From contig OX485803.1 of assembly GCA_950295325.1 (NCBI GenBank), positions 1,178,001 to 1,242,000 on the forward strand: DNA of 64,000 bases. The letters run 5' to 3'. Both the position numbers and the translations under genes were made by a program. Below, piece by piece: positions 1 through 11,302 of this stretch (the stretch's first letter is position 1; each line of letters begins with the position of its first letter). The notes under the pieces are model-generated. The model was not told the DNA's origin. It saw only the letters and a list, made by a program, of their open reading frames with translations, and did no database searches. This stretch comes from Polytrichum commune. Lineage: Eukaryota > Streptophyta > Polytrichopsida > Polytrichales > Polytrichaceae.

Positions 1-263
1 CCATTGCAAGAATCTTCCACATTTTCCATTAATAATGCAAGTGAGTTATTTTGACCAAGAGGTGCAAGTGTTGAAAAACACTTTTTCTCAATGGTTAAAC
101 ACACTTATACAAACCCACACGTGGCACCAACTAGCCTAAATGAATATAACTTCTTAGCTACCACTAAAGATGGCCTAATGTGATCTAGTTTTTTATGTGC
201 TAATACTTACTACTTGAGCTAGCCTTGCTAACCCCTAGATAGTCTAAATGAATTGTTGCTAGG
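1..263. other. No gene seen; AT-rich window edge
   Basis: I see no convincing coding, RNA or repeat structure here. The stretch is AT-rich and leads into the tandem repeat that follows. Confidence 0.4.
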
Positions 264-742
264 CAACCCAGCTGCCTTCTGATTCCAGTCCCGGGTGTGG
301 TCTAACCTCCAAGCCCAGCTGCCTTTGATTCCAGTCCCGGGTGGTCTAACCTCCAAGCCCAGCTGCCTTCTGATTACAGTCGCGGTGTGGCCTAACTTAC
401 CAAGCCCAGTTGCCTTCTGATTACAGTCGCGGTGTGGCCTAACTTACCAAGCCCAGCTGCCTTCTGTTCCAGTCCCGGGTGGTCTAACCTCCAAGCCCAG
501 CTGCCTTATGATTACAGTCGCGGTGTGGCTTAACTTACCGAGCCCAGCTGCCTTCTGTTCCAGTCCCGGGTGGTCTAACTTACCAAGCCCAGCTGCCTTT
601 GATTCCAGTCGCGGTGTGGCCTAACTTACCAAGCCCAGCTGCCTTTGATTCCAATCGCGGTGTGGCCTAACTTACCAAGCCCAGCTGCCTTTTGTTCCAG
701 TCCCGGGTGGTCTAACCTCCAAGCCCAGCTGCCTTCTGATTT
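264..742. repeat. Minisatellite, about 11 copies of a 40-50 bp unit
   Basis: The words CAAGCCCAGCTGCCTT, then a variable linker (TGATTCCAGTCCCGGGTGG or TGATTACAGTCGCGGTGTGG), then TCTAACCTCC or CCTAACTTACC recur every 40-50 bases. Two sub-types alternate, one with CCCGGG and one with TCGCGG. I see no coding potential. Confidence 0.85.
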
Positions 743-1453
743 CAGTATATGAAGTTATAATACCCGAATGGGTATCCCAACCACTAGTTGCACCCTAATC
801 CAAACTCTCTCCTTCCCTAATCACATGTTTTCTAAGTTTTTCTTCTTCTTTCTTTTTCCTTGCTCCTAAATAATAAACTAATCTAACACACTAATTCCAC
901 TAACTACTAACTAATCAACACATGCAACTTTAAACTCTAAGAGCTCCCTCAATTGGGAGGCATTGAGAGAGAGAGCTTAACTAATTAACTTCACTAAGAA
1001 CTAATGTCTCACACACGTGGCTCAAGCTCTTCAAGAGCTTGCTCTCTTGAGAGCGCTTGATGGAGAGAGAGGAAAATGAGAGAGAAACCACCTTAAGTAG
1101 CAAAGAGGGAGAGAGGGAGAGAGAGGTGAGGATAGGGTGAGAGGATTAGCACCTCCAATCACAATCCCTTAACCTTCACCTTCAAAGTAGGGACTAATCC
1201 CCTTCCACCAAACTTCCTTCTCCCTAAACTACCAAGGTGGATCCAAAAGTGGGCATTTAACCCGCGGAGCTCACCTTGCTTCACCTTACCCCTTACTCAC
1301 AATATCAAGGTATACTCTTATTGAATTCAACCTTGAAATAATCACACAACACATTCTAAAGCCTAAACTTAAATCCAAACCACACTTCACTCTTTTTATG
1401 TTTTGTGAATAATCATAACACATCAAAGTCAAACTAAAATTGGTTTCGAAGAA
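743..1453. other. Intergenic, CT/GA-rich low complexity
   Basis: Purine/pyrimidine-skewed tracts (gagagagagg and related words around 1050-1130) and AT-rich DNA. If the transposase-like gene just to the right continued on the minus strand, its next exon should lie here or beyond the window edge; I could not recognise one. Confidence 0.4.
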
Positions 1454-1488
1454 TTAATCACCACATGTGGGCACCATTTTAGGCTCAC

Positions 1489-2283
1489 AGTACCATGCCG
1501 TACAACACACGTCTATGCTCTCAAGGGTGATGACCTTCCGACCCGCTCCGTTCACATGTATCGCCCTATGGACATCAAATTTTTTGGTGGATCTTAGACG
1601 GAAATCTCCAAGCCACATTTCCTCGCAAATGGCCCTCAATTTATCCCTTGGGAACAATTGGCAACAACGATGTACACAACAATCCTTTGTGGCAACTTCT
1701 CTAATAGACTCCTCACAGAGCAACCTTTGACGTTTACATTCATTTGCAGACGGAGTAGCACGTGCCAATGTATCGTACTTCCGTAGGCCTTTGCGTGGCC
1801 GAATGTTTGCTTGGAGCTCCTGTTGGATTTGGATGTGTCGTCGCTCATGGTCATGTAAGCTAACCCCCTCAATTGTCACATTCCTCAACGGCCACCTTCG
1901 CAACGAGAACCTATGAGTTGGATTCACTTCGGAATGTACGAGTGATTCCAATATAACAACTCCAACGTCCTCGGTTCCAAGGGGGTTTTCATCAATGCAA
2001 TCTTGTGGATGTGTGTTACGACAAATACCCTCCGCCACAACAACTCCACTGTCATTAACAAGTACCACATCCAAATTCACCCATGAAGCTCGTGAAAGCC
2101 CCGCACATTCCACAATGGGGCAAAAAGGGGCAGATGGCGAAGGACTCCCCAAAGGACCTTCATCTGCACTGTCATTAAAACTATCCTCCCCGACAATGTC
2201 TAGCTCATCCCCAGACGAAGAATGGGTGTTGCCCATGTCTTCAGAGAAGGAGTCCCCTCTTCCACCAACTCCCTCCATTGCGC
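1489..2283 (-). pseudogene. Transposase-like N-terminal exon (partial)
   Basis: A 263-codon open stretch from ATG at 2278 down to a probable donor (GTGAGC) at 1488-1483, preceded by a plausible acceptor (GTGTGTAG) ending at 2284. The N-terminus is acidic and Ser-rich. The C-terminal 90 residues carry a Cys/His-bearing segment (CCVHRCCQLFPRDKLRAICEE, then MWLGDFRLRS, then VITLESIDVCCTAWY). This resembles the N-terminal region found before the catalytic core of transposase-like proteins that continue as C-x-AWY-x-(I/V)-x-G-x-(S/P). The open stretch ends just where that core should begin, with an intron signal, and no catalytic exon is visible in the remaining 1.4 kb. It may be truncated or continue outside the window. 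The family match is from memory of the motif and is not certain. Confidence 0.45.
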
Positions 2284-2478
2284 CTACACACATGCACATG
2301 AAACCTCAACACACATGGACACAATGCAAGGTTCCAAAAGAATCAAATATCGGAGAATGCAAGACATCATGATCAATGGGGACACCCAGGATAAAGACAT
2401 AAGCAACACAACTACAATGTGAACTCCCAATACTGTGCGCAAGTCCAAAAAAAGTTCCACAAAATATTTTGGGAGGGA

Positions 2479-3342
2479 GTTTGGGTCGGCCGACCTAAAC
2501 TCTGTGGCACCATGGATTCATCCACAGCTTGCCCATGGGATGGGGTCGGGATTCGGTTGACCGACTCAAACCTTGTACAATGATGGGTTCAGGGCCATAC
2601 AAAATTCGATCACGTTGTGGAAAAAAGTTTGGGTCGACCGACCCAAACCTTCCCATGCTCAACCTACATCCGCCCAAGCTGAGGTAGGGGTTTGGGTCGA
2701 CCGACCCAAACCTTCACAGGGTAAATATACCTCCACTGTGCTAGGGGTTTGGGTCGGTCGACCCAAACCCCTTAAGGGTCAGAGAGGCACCCTGAAACAC
2801 ATGGGTAGGGGTTTGGGTCGGTCGACCCAAACCCCTTAAGGGTCAGAGAGGCACCCTGAAACATTGGGGTAGGGGTTTGGGTCGGTCGACCCAAACCCCT
2901 TAAGGGTCAGAGACGCACCCCAACACACTGGGGTAGGGGTTTGGGTCGGTCGACCCAAACCCCTTAAGGATCAGAGACGCACCCCAACACACTGGGGTAG
3001 GGGTTTGGGTCGGTCGACCCAAACCCCTTAAGGATCAGAGACGCACCCCAACACACTGGGGTAGGGGTTTGGGTCGGTCGACCCAAACCCCTTAAGGGTC
3101 AGAGAGGCACCCTAACACACTGGGGTAGGGGTTTGGGTCGGTCGACCCAGACCTGCTAAGGGTCGTACAGGCACCCTAACACACTGGGATAGGGGTTTGG
3201 GTCGACCGACCGCAACCTGATAAGGGTCGTACAGGCACCCTAAACAGTAGTGGACAGGTTTGGGTCGGTCGACCCAAACCTCATCAGGGTCAGACAAAAA
3301 CCCTAAACAATAGTGGAGGGGTTTGGGTCGACCGACCCAAAC
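2479..3342. repeat. Tandem array of about 14 palindromes, period about 62 bp
   Basis: Each unit holds TTTGGGTCGGTCGACCCAAA or the variant with ACCG in the centre. Centres lie near 2490, 2639, 2701, 2761, 2823, 2887, 2950, 3014, 3077, 3139, 3205, 3270 and 3332, plus a degenerate copy near 2560. In the best units the arms extend to 14 bp (AGGGGTTTGGGTCG and its complement) around a 2-base centre. Units are joined by a conserved linker with CTTAAGG, GTCAGAGA and GCACCC words. Arms are perfect in the middle of the array and decayed at both edges, as expected for tandem amplification. It lies in the presumed first intron or leader of the minus-strand transposase-like gene. Confidence 0.95.
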
Positions 3343-3344
3343 CT

Positions 3345-3655
3345 CATAAGGGTCAGACTCAAAACCCGCCAACACTCGTGGAAAGATGAAGAGCGCCCAA
3401 ATACACCACAAAATCCGGCGTATAATACGGAGGATATTGCGTGGTGTGTTGAATTTGAGCTCATTGCAAAGTTCACGGTGGGCTTGCACCCTGTGGATAG
3501 GTGCTCATGAAATTCCATGCTCTGGAAAAAGTGCTCGTGAACGGCAGCATGCACAAACCTTTCAGTACAGTTCCGACTAAGAGTTCTCTCTACGAATTCA
3601 GCAGCGGGAAAGGAGAAAAAAATGACCAACTTTTGGGGGGTGCGCCCCTTTATAC
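3345..3655 (-). promoter_or_regulatory. Possible promoter/leader of the minus-strand gene (TATA at 3649-3654)
   Basis: On the minus strand AGTATAAAGGGGCG forms a TATA-box-like element at 3649-3654, in a locally GC-richer patch. About 30 bases downstream begins a leader-like stretch running to the palindrome array. This layout (leader, palindrome-bearing intron, ATG exon) mirrors the plus-strand gene that starts near 6.9 kb. Evidence is positional only. Confidence 0.35.
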
Positions 3656-3839
3656 TATCCACCTCCGCTTCCCAGACTTAGGCATTGGATGCCTTTCCCG
3701 CCTTCTTCTCTTGCAGAGGTTATTTCGAACCTCCTTACATAATTCCCGGTTTTTTGTTTATTGTAGAAAATGCGCATCTATCAATGCCCCTCTGATACCC
3801 CAGCCGTCATATGACTTAGTCTATGATATTTAATCTATT

Positions 3840-4254
3840 TTTTTGGTTTTGTGTGGATATGACATACATCATTGGGAGGAAGGGTGGCGGCCACATTTAT
3901 TTTTTCAAGTATCATGACAGTATATTTTAACCAATATATAGATCCAAACACAACTCCATTCAATGCTTTCAAGTGTAAACCTATTTAGGTGGGGTTTGGG
4001 CCATTTGGAGGCTTCAATTATGAGAGAGTTTCCAAGGCTTGAGGCCATTGTCATGGTGAATAAAATTATTTATTTGTCTCCACTAAACCCTACACCCTAG
4101 AACATTGTTCTATTATCTCGCATGCAAGTGTGGCAATGACGAACGTATGTGGACGTTCTTAAGGGGATACTAACTACCAATGTCCCTTTTTAGTTCAATC
4201 TTTTAATGTTACTTGAATCCATCCTCAAGTTCACTTCAAGTTTACAAATGTGTG
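3840..4254. other. Intergenic, nothing recognised
   Basis: AT-rich DNA with no coding signal I can support. Confidence 0.4.
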
Positions 4255-5075
4255 TGAGCAAAACATCAAAAATTGGACCCTCAACCCTTATATCATCCAC
4301 AACATGAAATACGTATTGACTAAATACAAAACCAATTAGGATATCATGTTTAAACGTCCCATATAACATATTCACATGATCAACATTGTATTTACTATGG
4401 CCTTCCGATTAGACTCTTCTTCATATTATGCAAACAATATCTGTTATATCTTCCTCCATTATCTAATACACGTGCAGAGAACAATGAATAACAACATGAT
4501 TGCTTGAATGGCTTCATTTGATGTTGTGCTTCTCCGATCTACTTTTACATCACATTCCATATATTAAATACATCATAAACCATGGTTTATTAGCGACTAT
4601 GCGATTCCCTAAAGTGAGCAAAACATCCAAAGTTCGACCCCTAACCCCTAATAACATCCACAACATTTCATGTTATTTGAATAAACACAAGAGCAATCAA
4701 TATATCGCGTTTAAACGTCTCAAATAACAAATTAACATAATCAAGATCGTCTTTCCTATAACCTTCCTTTAAGACTCTTCTCACCAGTAAGATAATGTTA
4801 TACATTGACAATGTTAATATGTTATAACCCTATCTCCTAAACCCTAAACCCTAAACACCAAATCTAGTTGTGATTCACTGATGCCCCCATATACAAACAA
4901 CATCTATTTTATGTTGCGCCATCATCTAATATACATGGAGGGAACATGTATAACAACATGATTGCTTGAATGGCTCCATTTGATGTTCTGCTTCTCCGAT
5001 TTACTCTTATATCACAATCTAATATATATTAAATATATCATGAACCATGGTTTATTGGCCACTTTGCGATTCATC
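4255..5075. repeat. Local tandem segmental duplication
   Basis: The block 4255-4610 recurs in the same order at 4617-5075. Shared words include GAGCAAAACATC, CATCCACAACAT, GTTTAAACGTC, AACAACATGATTGCTTGAAT and ACCATGGTTTATT. Divergence is substantial, so the duplication is old. The second block carries a small insert with a short CCCTAAACCCTAAAC run near 4840. No coding function is visible. Confidence 0.75.
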
Positions 5076-5271
5076 AAAGTCACAATATCAGGGATGTATT
5101 TAAAACTTGAGCATGTCAGCATTTTCAAATAAGGCTCATGCATTTCAAAACCCTTACAAAATGCAGTTGGGGAATGTATTCATTTAATAGGCTCCACACT
5201 CAAGTATTCTAAATTGTTCCACATGTTGGGGGGTGTGGGTAATCTTTTTTATTCATTCAATATCGTGTGAG

Positions 5272-5520
5272 TTGTTGGCATCATTGGTATAGTCTAGATG
5301 TCAATGATTACATCGTTAAATATCACGCAATTGTATGGTTTTCCTAACATGCTCGAACAAAAGAGAAAGCAATGTCCTCAATGTGTTTGGAAAATTTAGG
5401 GTATGGTGTCATGTAAGTAAGGGTTAAGTATTCGTTTAGCATAAAGTTTTGTTGTAAGAATGCATTGGCTATATAAATGGTTAGTTTAGTAGAATAACAC
5501 ATTTTATGTAGCACCTTAGT
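5272..5520 (+). repeat. Direct repeat, copy 1 (partner 6549-6785)
   Basis: AGTTGTTGGCATCATTGG opens both copies and GCATAAAGTTTTGTTG with AAGAATGCATTGG closes them; identity looks roughly 80-85%. The two copies bracket the tandem repeat and the hairpin-array element lying between them. Confidence 0.8.
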
Positions 5521-5547
5521 GTACTCCAGAGTTCAAGGTACATACTA

Positions 5548-5690
5548 TTTAAGGGCTTTATGTTGGATACTTCAAGTTACATACTATTTAAGGGCTTTAT
5601 GTTGGATACTTCAAGTTACATACTATTTAAGGGCTTTATGTTGAATAGCCTTCAAGTTACATACTATTTAATAAGGGCTTTATGTTGGAT
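5548..5690 (+). repeat. Tandem repeat, about 4 x 40 bp
   Basis: The unit TACTATTTAAGGGCTTTATG followed by TTGGATACTTCAAGTTACA is repeated nearly perfectly; the last copies carry short insertions. Confidence 0.9.
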
Positions 5691-6119
5691 GAACGAGAGG
5701 TGCACTTGTACACTTCAGAATTATGTCTTGCTATAACTTTTACCGACATTATCGTTTTTTACGAACTAAGTCATATCATAATTTTTCGTGTGCATACTAC
5801 CTACTTATGTTATTTGGATGAAAAAATACTTTCTATTAAATGTTACAGAAATGTGTAACTCCGAATGTTATGCCACACTAATTAGAGAAAATAGTCTAGT
5901 GGATTAGGAAATGATCACAAGCACAAGGGATTGAAAACTTGAGAAACTTGTACAAAAGCTTTGGTGGGGTGCGAGGTGGGGGTGGGGGGCATTTTATACA
6001 TCATAGTAGAGTTATACATGAAGTCTTGGATCAAACTTAGGTTTGAGAATATAACCATAAAGTCATCCAATTATTTCAAGGGCTTAGAACCATTTTTAAA
6101 GCAGGACCACAACAACATA

Positions 6120-6548
6120 GTCTAATGTTTGGGTCGTCCTACCTAAACCATCCCAAATTAACGAATATAGTGATTAATACAAATGCAGCCTAAAAAATAA
6201 GTGACTTAGCCTATAAAATTTTGAGAGTGTAGGACAAAGAGCCTATGCACAATTTAAGAACATAGGATATCAACCTAGTATGTGATAAAAAACATGTAGG
6301 AAATTTTACCTACAAATTTTTTAAAAGAGAGGATTTTAGCCATTCATCCTTCTTCAAATTGGGAAATTAGTTGGCCTAAGTACATATCTTTAGGCTATAT
6401 CTTGCAGGAAGAGTAGAGGTTGAATCTAAAGATGGTGAGGACTTTCACCCTTAAACTCATTTGAATTTTAGCAACCTTTCATAACTTATAATCAACGCTT
6501 TAAAAAATAGTTGGTTAATCCTTGGCCTTCAAACGTGGTGAAAGGCAT
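6120..6548 (+). repeat. Hairpin-array element, truncated copy C
   Basis: The segment matches 57.6-58.3 kb in the opposite orientation and contains evenly spaced short hairpins: TAGG-8-CCTA near 6230, TAGG-7-CCTA near 6264, and GTAGG-8-CCTAC near 6296. It starts next to a decayed palindrome (TTTGGGTCGTCCTACCTAAA, 6129-6148). It ends inside the tRNA-like core, where the sequence switches abruptly to the direct repeat at 6549. Confidence 0.75.
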
Positions 6549-6785
6549 AGTTGTTGGCATCATTGGGAAAGTCTAAATGTCAATGATTACATCGTTATAT
6601 GTCACGAAATTGTATTATTTTTCTAACATGCTCAAACAAAAGAGAAACCAACGACTTCAACTGGTTTGGAAAGTTTAGTGTATGGTGTCATGTAAGTAGG
6701 GGTTAAGTATAAGCTTTGGCATAAAGTTTTGTTGCAAGAATGCATTGGCACCGCACCTTAGTATATTTCATGTAGCACCTTAGTT
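6549..6785 (+). repeat. Direct repeat, copy 2 (partner 5272-5520)
   Basis: Same wording as the first copy from AGTTGTTGGCATCATTGG onward. It truncates the hairpin-array element at its left edge, so it was placed after that element or by recombination through it. Confidence 0.75.
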
Positions 6786-6854
6786 CATTGAAATAAGTAA
6801 TACCCGCTAAGGGTTTAGAGTTAGGCTTTAGGATTTAGGGTTCCCCGAAATCCT

Positions 6855-7611
6855 AATTACATGGGTACCCTAATCCTGTGGGCCGCCTATTGGCGGGGGT
6901 GGGGCCAATTCCCGAGGCGAACAAAACCCCAAACGTCACCTTTTCAAATTCTTTCTCTCTCTCTCCGCGGCAAGCATTCCCTCCGCGCCTCGCTTGGAAG
7001 CGCCGCTTTCGCGAAGCGCCGCGGCGATTTAGGCGCGGTATTCCCACCATTCTGCTTCTTCTTCATTATTTCTCTTTTTGCTCTTGCTCTTGCTCTTGCA
7101 TAACTCTTATCCAATCTTAGGTTTTAGGAAGAGTCTTGAAAAGCACAAAAACTTGCGGAGGAAAGGTTTAGTGCGTGAGGGTAAAGGAACTTAGTAGAGG
7201 AGTTTTCAAGAGTGTTGTTTAAGAGTGTTCAAGAGTGTTGCAGAGTGTTGAAGAGTGCGGCAAGAAGTTAGGAGAACATCGTGTAGGAGGTTGAGATTGT
7301 GCTTGTGAGTATCAGGAGTTCTTGTGTAGTGCAAAAGATTTCAAAGTCGTTTGAGCGATTCTGTAATTTTGTGATAGATTCAGGAGTTGCTTGAGACATT
7401 TAGAAGTCTTTTGAGAGATCCAGTATTTGTTTGAGAGATTGAAGAGTTGTTTGTGAGATTGAAGAGTTGTTTGAGAGATTGAAGAGTTGTTTGAGGGATT
7501 CCAGAGTTGTTTGAGATTGAATAGTTGTTTCAGAGATTCCTGAGTTGTTATTGAAGGTTATTGGAAAGAGACATCATCTACTCCAAAGTGTTTGCAGTGC
7601 AAATTTCAAAG
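6855..7611 (+). promoter_or_regulatory. Promoter and non-coding leader exon of the ParB/methyltransferase-like gene
   Basis: Composition changes abruptly near 6870 to GC-rich DNA with CT tracts (TTCTTTCTCTCTCTCTCC) and CGCG-rich words, typical of a plant promoter/5' leader. From about 7130 the sequence is purine-rich without a long open frame. It ends AATTTCAAAG before a good donor (GTATTG) at 7612, which pairs with the acceptor TTTCTTTCCTTGCAG ending at 8267, just before the first coding ATG. I infer a leader exon of roughly 0.5 kb and an intron of 656 bases. Confidence 0.5.
7377..7550 (+). repeat. Tandem repeat in leader, unit about 22 bp
   Basis: Repeats of GATTGAAGAGTTGTTTGAGA with point changes, about seven copies, lying in the presumed non-coding leader exon. 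Confidence 0.85.
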
Positions 7612-8267
7612 GTATTGTGTTATGTTTCTGGTCTCTTAGTGTTGTAGCATACACAACGCATAAGCATTGTTTATGCTACGTGCAAACTTTTAAAATATAT
7701 TAGTAAAAAACACTTTGGGGAGACGACCCAAACAAGGCTGCTGTTTGGGTCACTCGACCCAAACAAAGGAAGATGTTTGAAACCCTAAACCCAATCAAAG
7801 GCAGATGTTTGGGTCGCTCGACCCAAACACGGTCTTCTAAACCCTAAACTCATAAAGAAATCCATGATGTTAGATACAATATCAAATACAAATCCACCCA
7901 AAACTAAAAAATCCGATGTCACCATACAAATGATGTTCACATATAACAATATAAACTAGGGTCCTCTCATTCTTGGGTCGCTGGACGCAAACAAGGGCTG
8001 ATGTTTGGGTCGCTCGACCCAAATACAGTCTTCTAATTATAAACCCATCAAACAATCCATGATGTTAGATACAATATAAAATGCAAGCCCACCCAAAAAT
8101 AAAAATACAATATCACCATTAAATGATGTTCACATATAACAATACACAAACCACCAAAATACATGCGGCAATTTATTACATTTCAATTACATCACGTGAC
8201 TTCTATTCATTTTGAAGAAGTTTGGGTCGAACGACCGAAACTAACATTGGGATTTCTTTCCTTGCAG
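7612..8267 (+). other. Leader intron carrying five palindromes
   Basis: Bounded by GTATTG and CCTTGCAG. It contains TTTGGGTC-act-CGACCCAAA near 7750, TTTGGGTCGCTCGACCCAAA near 7810, degenerate copies near 7974 and 8219, and a good copy near 8004. A 45-base block around CCATGATGTTAGATACAATA is also duplicated within the intron (7862 and 8056). No coding potential. Confidence 0.55.
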
Positions 8268-9593
8268 ATGGCCCCAAAGAAACAACCAGGCGAAAGGTGG
8301 TTCATGCTTGCGCCAGACATGATATGGCAAGAACACAAAACACCGGAAGATGACTCCTACGTTCCTAAGGACGGGCTTGTCCTCGCGTGGTCTATACAAG
8401 TGGTTAAGGGTTCGCAATACAAAATGATTTTTGTTGTGAAGGTTGGGACCGTGGAGAAGCACACATGGGCTACTCTTACGGGGTGGGAGGTGGCATCGGT
8501 TCAGTCTCTTGGAGACTACATGGATGTCATCCTCGAGAACAACGCTGTCCAGAACGCGCATATGTTTATGCACCAGTTCTCCGAACCCTTTGACGCTATC
8601 TATGCAAAAGAAACATGTGTAGAACCAGACGTCATCAAACCGGAGTCCATATTCATCGATAACAGTACATCGAATACCAAGGTCTCAAGCCGGTTCACAA
8701 AACTAAAACATGCAATAACCGTGTTGAACAAGGACCTGCAAAGCAAAACCAAATCACAGCAACCTGTGAGGCGGAAAGCTACCACAGAGGAAGGAGCAGG
8801 GTCGTCAAGACCTCAATCGGTGAGGATGCCGTGACCAGTACCGGCTGACTCACGGAGGACCACTCCCTCCCAAACACCTACGAATAGTGAGGCTCCTACA
8901 CCTTCTGGGAGCCGTCAAACAACTCCATCCAAGAAGGCGAGAGAGTCATCTGTGATGACTGACGAGCCAGTCTCACCGGAGTTGCGCATGCCGAAGCCCG
9001 GCGAAGAGGTGGATGCAGGGGAGTTGCAGAAAATCGTGAACAATTTCACGACGAAATGCTCCCACTGTTTTTTCATGGGCAGGGATTTCAAGTTCGACGT
9101 GAACATCAGCCAGTGCCATCTAGCGCCACCGGAGAAGTGTGTCTGGGCAAAGGAGGACGCCTACGTTGACTGGATAATCGCGCAGATCGTTTGCGAGCAG
9201 TTTAAAGACGACAGACAAACGATTGTAGTGATACCACAGGGTCTCAAGAAAATGCCTACCCCTGAAATGTGGCTAACAATTCAGAAGGGCGATTTTTGGT
9301 TGATAGACGGCCAATACAACGTGGAGGCATCCAAGAAAATCCAACTCATGAATGAGTGGGATGATCCCAACAATCAGAAGGAAAAGCTGAAGGTTTGGAA
9401 GGCACTGATAGTGTGGTCTGACGACGAGACCAAGCTCAGCGACATCTCCCGGTACTTCAATATGGGAAACAAGAAGAGGGCCTACCAAGCTTCCTGGATA
9501 AAGAATATCATGGCCTCGCGGGAGGTGTGGGAGTTCTATGGTAGGCCTCCCAAAGAGAGGGAGAATGCGAAGGACAAGAATCCCAAATGGGAG
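8268..9593 (+). CDS. Exon 1: unknown N-terminal domain plus ParB/DGQHR-like domain
   Basis: Begins MAPKKQPGERWFML directly after the acceptor CCTTGCAG; 442 codons. Residues 1-130 form a compact mixed domain I do not recognise. Residues 150-230 are Ser/Thr/Pro-rich and include an in-frame TGA (8832-8834), with the frame open on both sides for hundreds of bases. Residues 245-440 contain DVNISQCHLAPPEK, TIVVIPQGLKK, FWLIDGQYNVEASKKI and ISRYFNMGNKKRAYQASW. A strand, then DGQ-(H/Y)-x-V-x-A, then a downstream S-x-x-F-N motif is the layout of ParB/Spo0J-type and DGQHR-type domains; here His is replaced by Tyr. The exon ends at a strong donor, GAG then GTGAGT. Confidence 0.55.
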
Positions 9594-9808
9594 GTGAGTA
9601 TTGTTTGGGTCGACTGACCCAAACTCCTGGTGCAGCCTTGTTTATTTAGTTTGGGTCGATCGACCCAAACTACTGTTGCAGTCTTGTGTTTTTTTAGTTT
9701 GGGTCGATCGACCCAAACTCTTGTTGCAGATGTTGGTCATGATATGGTTTGGAAATCACATGTACATATCTAACACGCATTCAAATGTTATGTTTTGTTC
9801 ACGTGCAG
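9594..9808 (+). other. Intron 1 with three palindromes
   Basis: GTGAGT to CACGTGCAG. Palindromes at 9603-9624, 9649-9670 and 9697-9718 are spaced about 47 bases, and each is followed 10-15 bases later by GTGCAG or TTGCAG, a possible 3' splice site. The first palindrome starts only nine bases after the donor. Confidence 0.75.
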
Positions 9809-11141
9809 GATTTTAAATACCAAATGATCAACAAATTCTCCTCCATTGATAATTCGAGCCACAAGCAGAAGAAATACAACGACCTCAAGGGGGAGATTTA
9901 CTTGATTACAGCATCTGACTCAGTTTGGAGGAAGTGGAAAACCGTGTTTGAAAAGCATGAGACGGGGAATTTGATCGACCCCGTACACTGGCGCTTTCTT
10001 CAGCCAAACCTCGCGCTTCAAGCAAATGAAGCCTCTCGTGAGAGAGTTCTTTAGAACTCTTCAAGGGCTGTCAGAGACGGAGGTGGAGAAGGCGACATCG
10101 CACATCCTGCACGTGGCACCCACGGCGAAGAGGTGCTGGGTGCACCCGAAGATTGTCTTCGTAAAGCCCAAATCCTTCGTTCCTTCATGCTACACCATGA
10201 ACAAATGGACGGAGAACAGGAAAAAGAAGACGACTATCGTGCAGGAGCTGCATAAATTGGTGCCAGAGAGGAATATTGTCGTGGATGGCGAGGTTCATGA
10301 GGCTAACTGGAGAGCATTCAAAGATGAATATAAGTTCACCAGTGCCTCCATGGCGGCTCTAATAAGGGAAGCGGGGGACGACTTCTTGCGGGCCAAGATG
10401 GTGAAGGGTGGGAAGAACCGGACGCTTCCGGATCACACAGCGCGTGCGTTCTCGAACTTCATCAAGGAGAAGAAGATTGTCCAGTTTGAAGGGGACGCTT
10501 ACTTCAACCTTGTCATCTTCGACCCTTTGAAAATTCAGGGCTGGCCAGGTCAAGACGCCAGAATGGCGATAAGGACGAAAGCAAGGGACCGCTTTCCTTT
10601 TGGGATGATTGATTTTAGAAATATTTCTGGAAGCTCATTTGAGGGCACGATGAGCACCCTCTTCTACGACCCCTTCTTATCTAAGTTCGTCGATTATGCA
10701 AGCCCTAAGTTCAGGGAGGTAGATATCTGGCTTTGGATAGTCGAGGATAGGAGGGCGGAGCAGGTGTACGAGCTTGTCCAGAAACTGTAGCCGGAGTATG
10801 CAGTGTCCAAGTCTCACTACATCGCCGCACCGGCAGAGGGGGCTTACACAACGTTGAAGGACAAGAAGACCAAGTTCGTCAACGTCTTGTGTTTGTACTT
10901 CGTGTACAAAGCGGAGTTGCTGAAGGTGCCGAACCACCCTATATCCCGGATGGACAAACTCTTCCAAGTTCCAGAAGGGTTGGGTGCCAACAAGTGCCTC
11001 TACGACGAGGCTAAATACGCGAACTATCCTGCAGATGAGCTGCGGATGGAATTTTACATGAGAATGATGAGGACGCTGACGAGGAGAGGGGACTGCATCT
11101 TCAACGTCTTCGGAGGCTCAAAACCTGTTTATGCTGCTATG
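9809..11141 (+). CDS. Exon 2: beta-class DNA methyltransferase-like domain
   Basis: Opens DFKYQMINKFSSID. A one-base frameshift lies near 10020 (frame LQPNLALQAN switches to MKPLVREFFRTLQG) and an in-frame TAG (CAG to TAG) at 10788-10790. The catalytic-type motif YFNLVIFDPLK (about 10500-10535) sits where N4/N6 amino-methyltransferases have DPPY or DPPW. About 195 residues later comes ELRMEFYMRMMRTLTRRGD followed by CIFNVFGGSKPVYAAM, matching the PE-x-L...PGD...DPF-x-GSG AdoMet-binding motif. The order (catalytic motif first, AdoMet motif last) is that of the beta class. Both motifs are off consensus (DPLK for DPPY, GGSK for GSGT), so activity is doubtful. ParB-methyltransferase fusions are known in phages and prophages. 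The exon ends ATG then GTAAGT. Confidence 0.5.
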
Positions 11142-11302
11142 GTAAGTGACTTTCTATAGCTCGTAAGCAGGTTTGGGTCGATCGACCCAAACTAGGCTCT
11201 TTGCAGGTTTGGGTCGACCGGCCCAAACTACACATTGTACTTAGTCTTGTTTATGTGACTGCCTCGACAAATTCTAATTTCCCTATAACTTGGATTGTGT
11301 AG
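11142..11302 (+). other. Intron 2 with two palindromes
   Basis: GTAAGT to ATTGTGTAG. Palindromes at 11170-11191 and 11207-11228, the second preceded immediately by CTTTGCAG. Confidence 0.75.

Noticed and set aside
2479-3342. CRISPR-like array (regular repeats with spacers)
   Set aside because: The linkers between palindromes are themselves conserved, there are no cas genes, and the context is a plant nuclear genome. It is a tandem satellite.
2573-3489. Open frames with repeated VWVDRPKL / VWVGRPKP text
   Set aside because: They are translations of the palindromic repeat in arbitrary frames on both strands; repeat periodicity, not coding, explains them.
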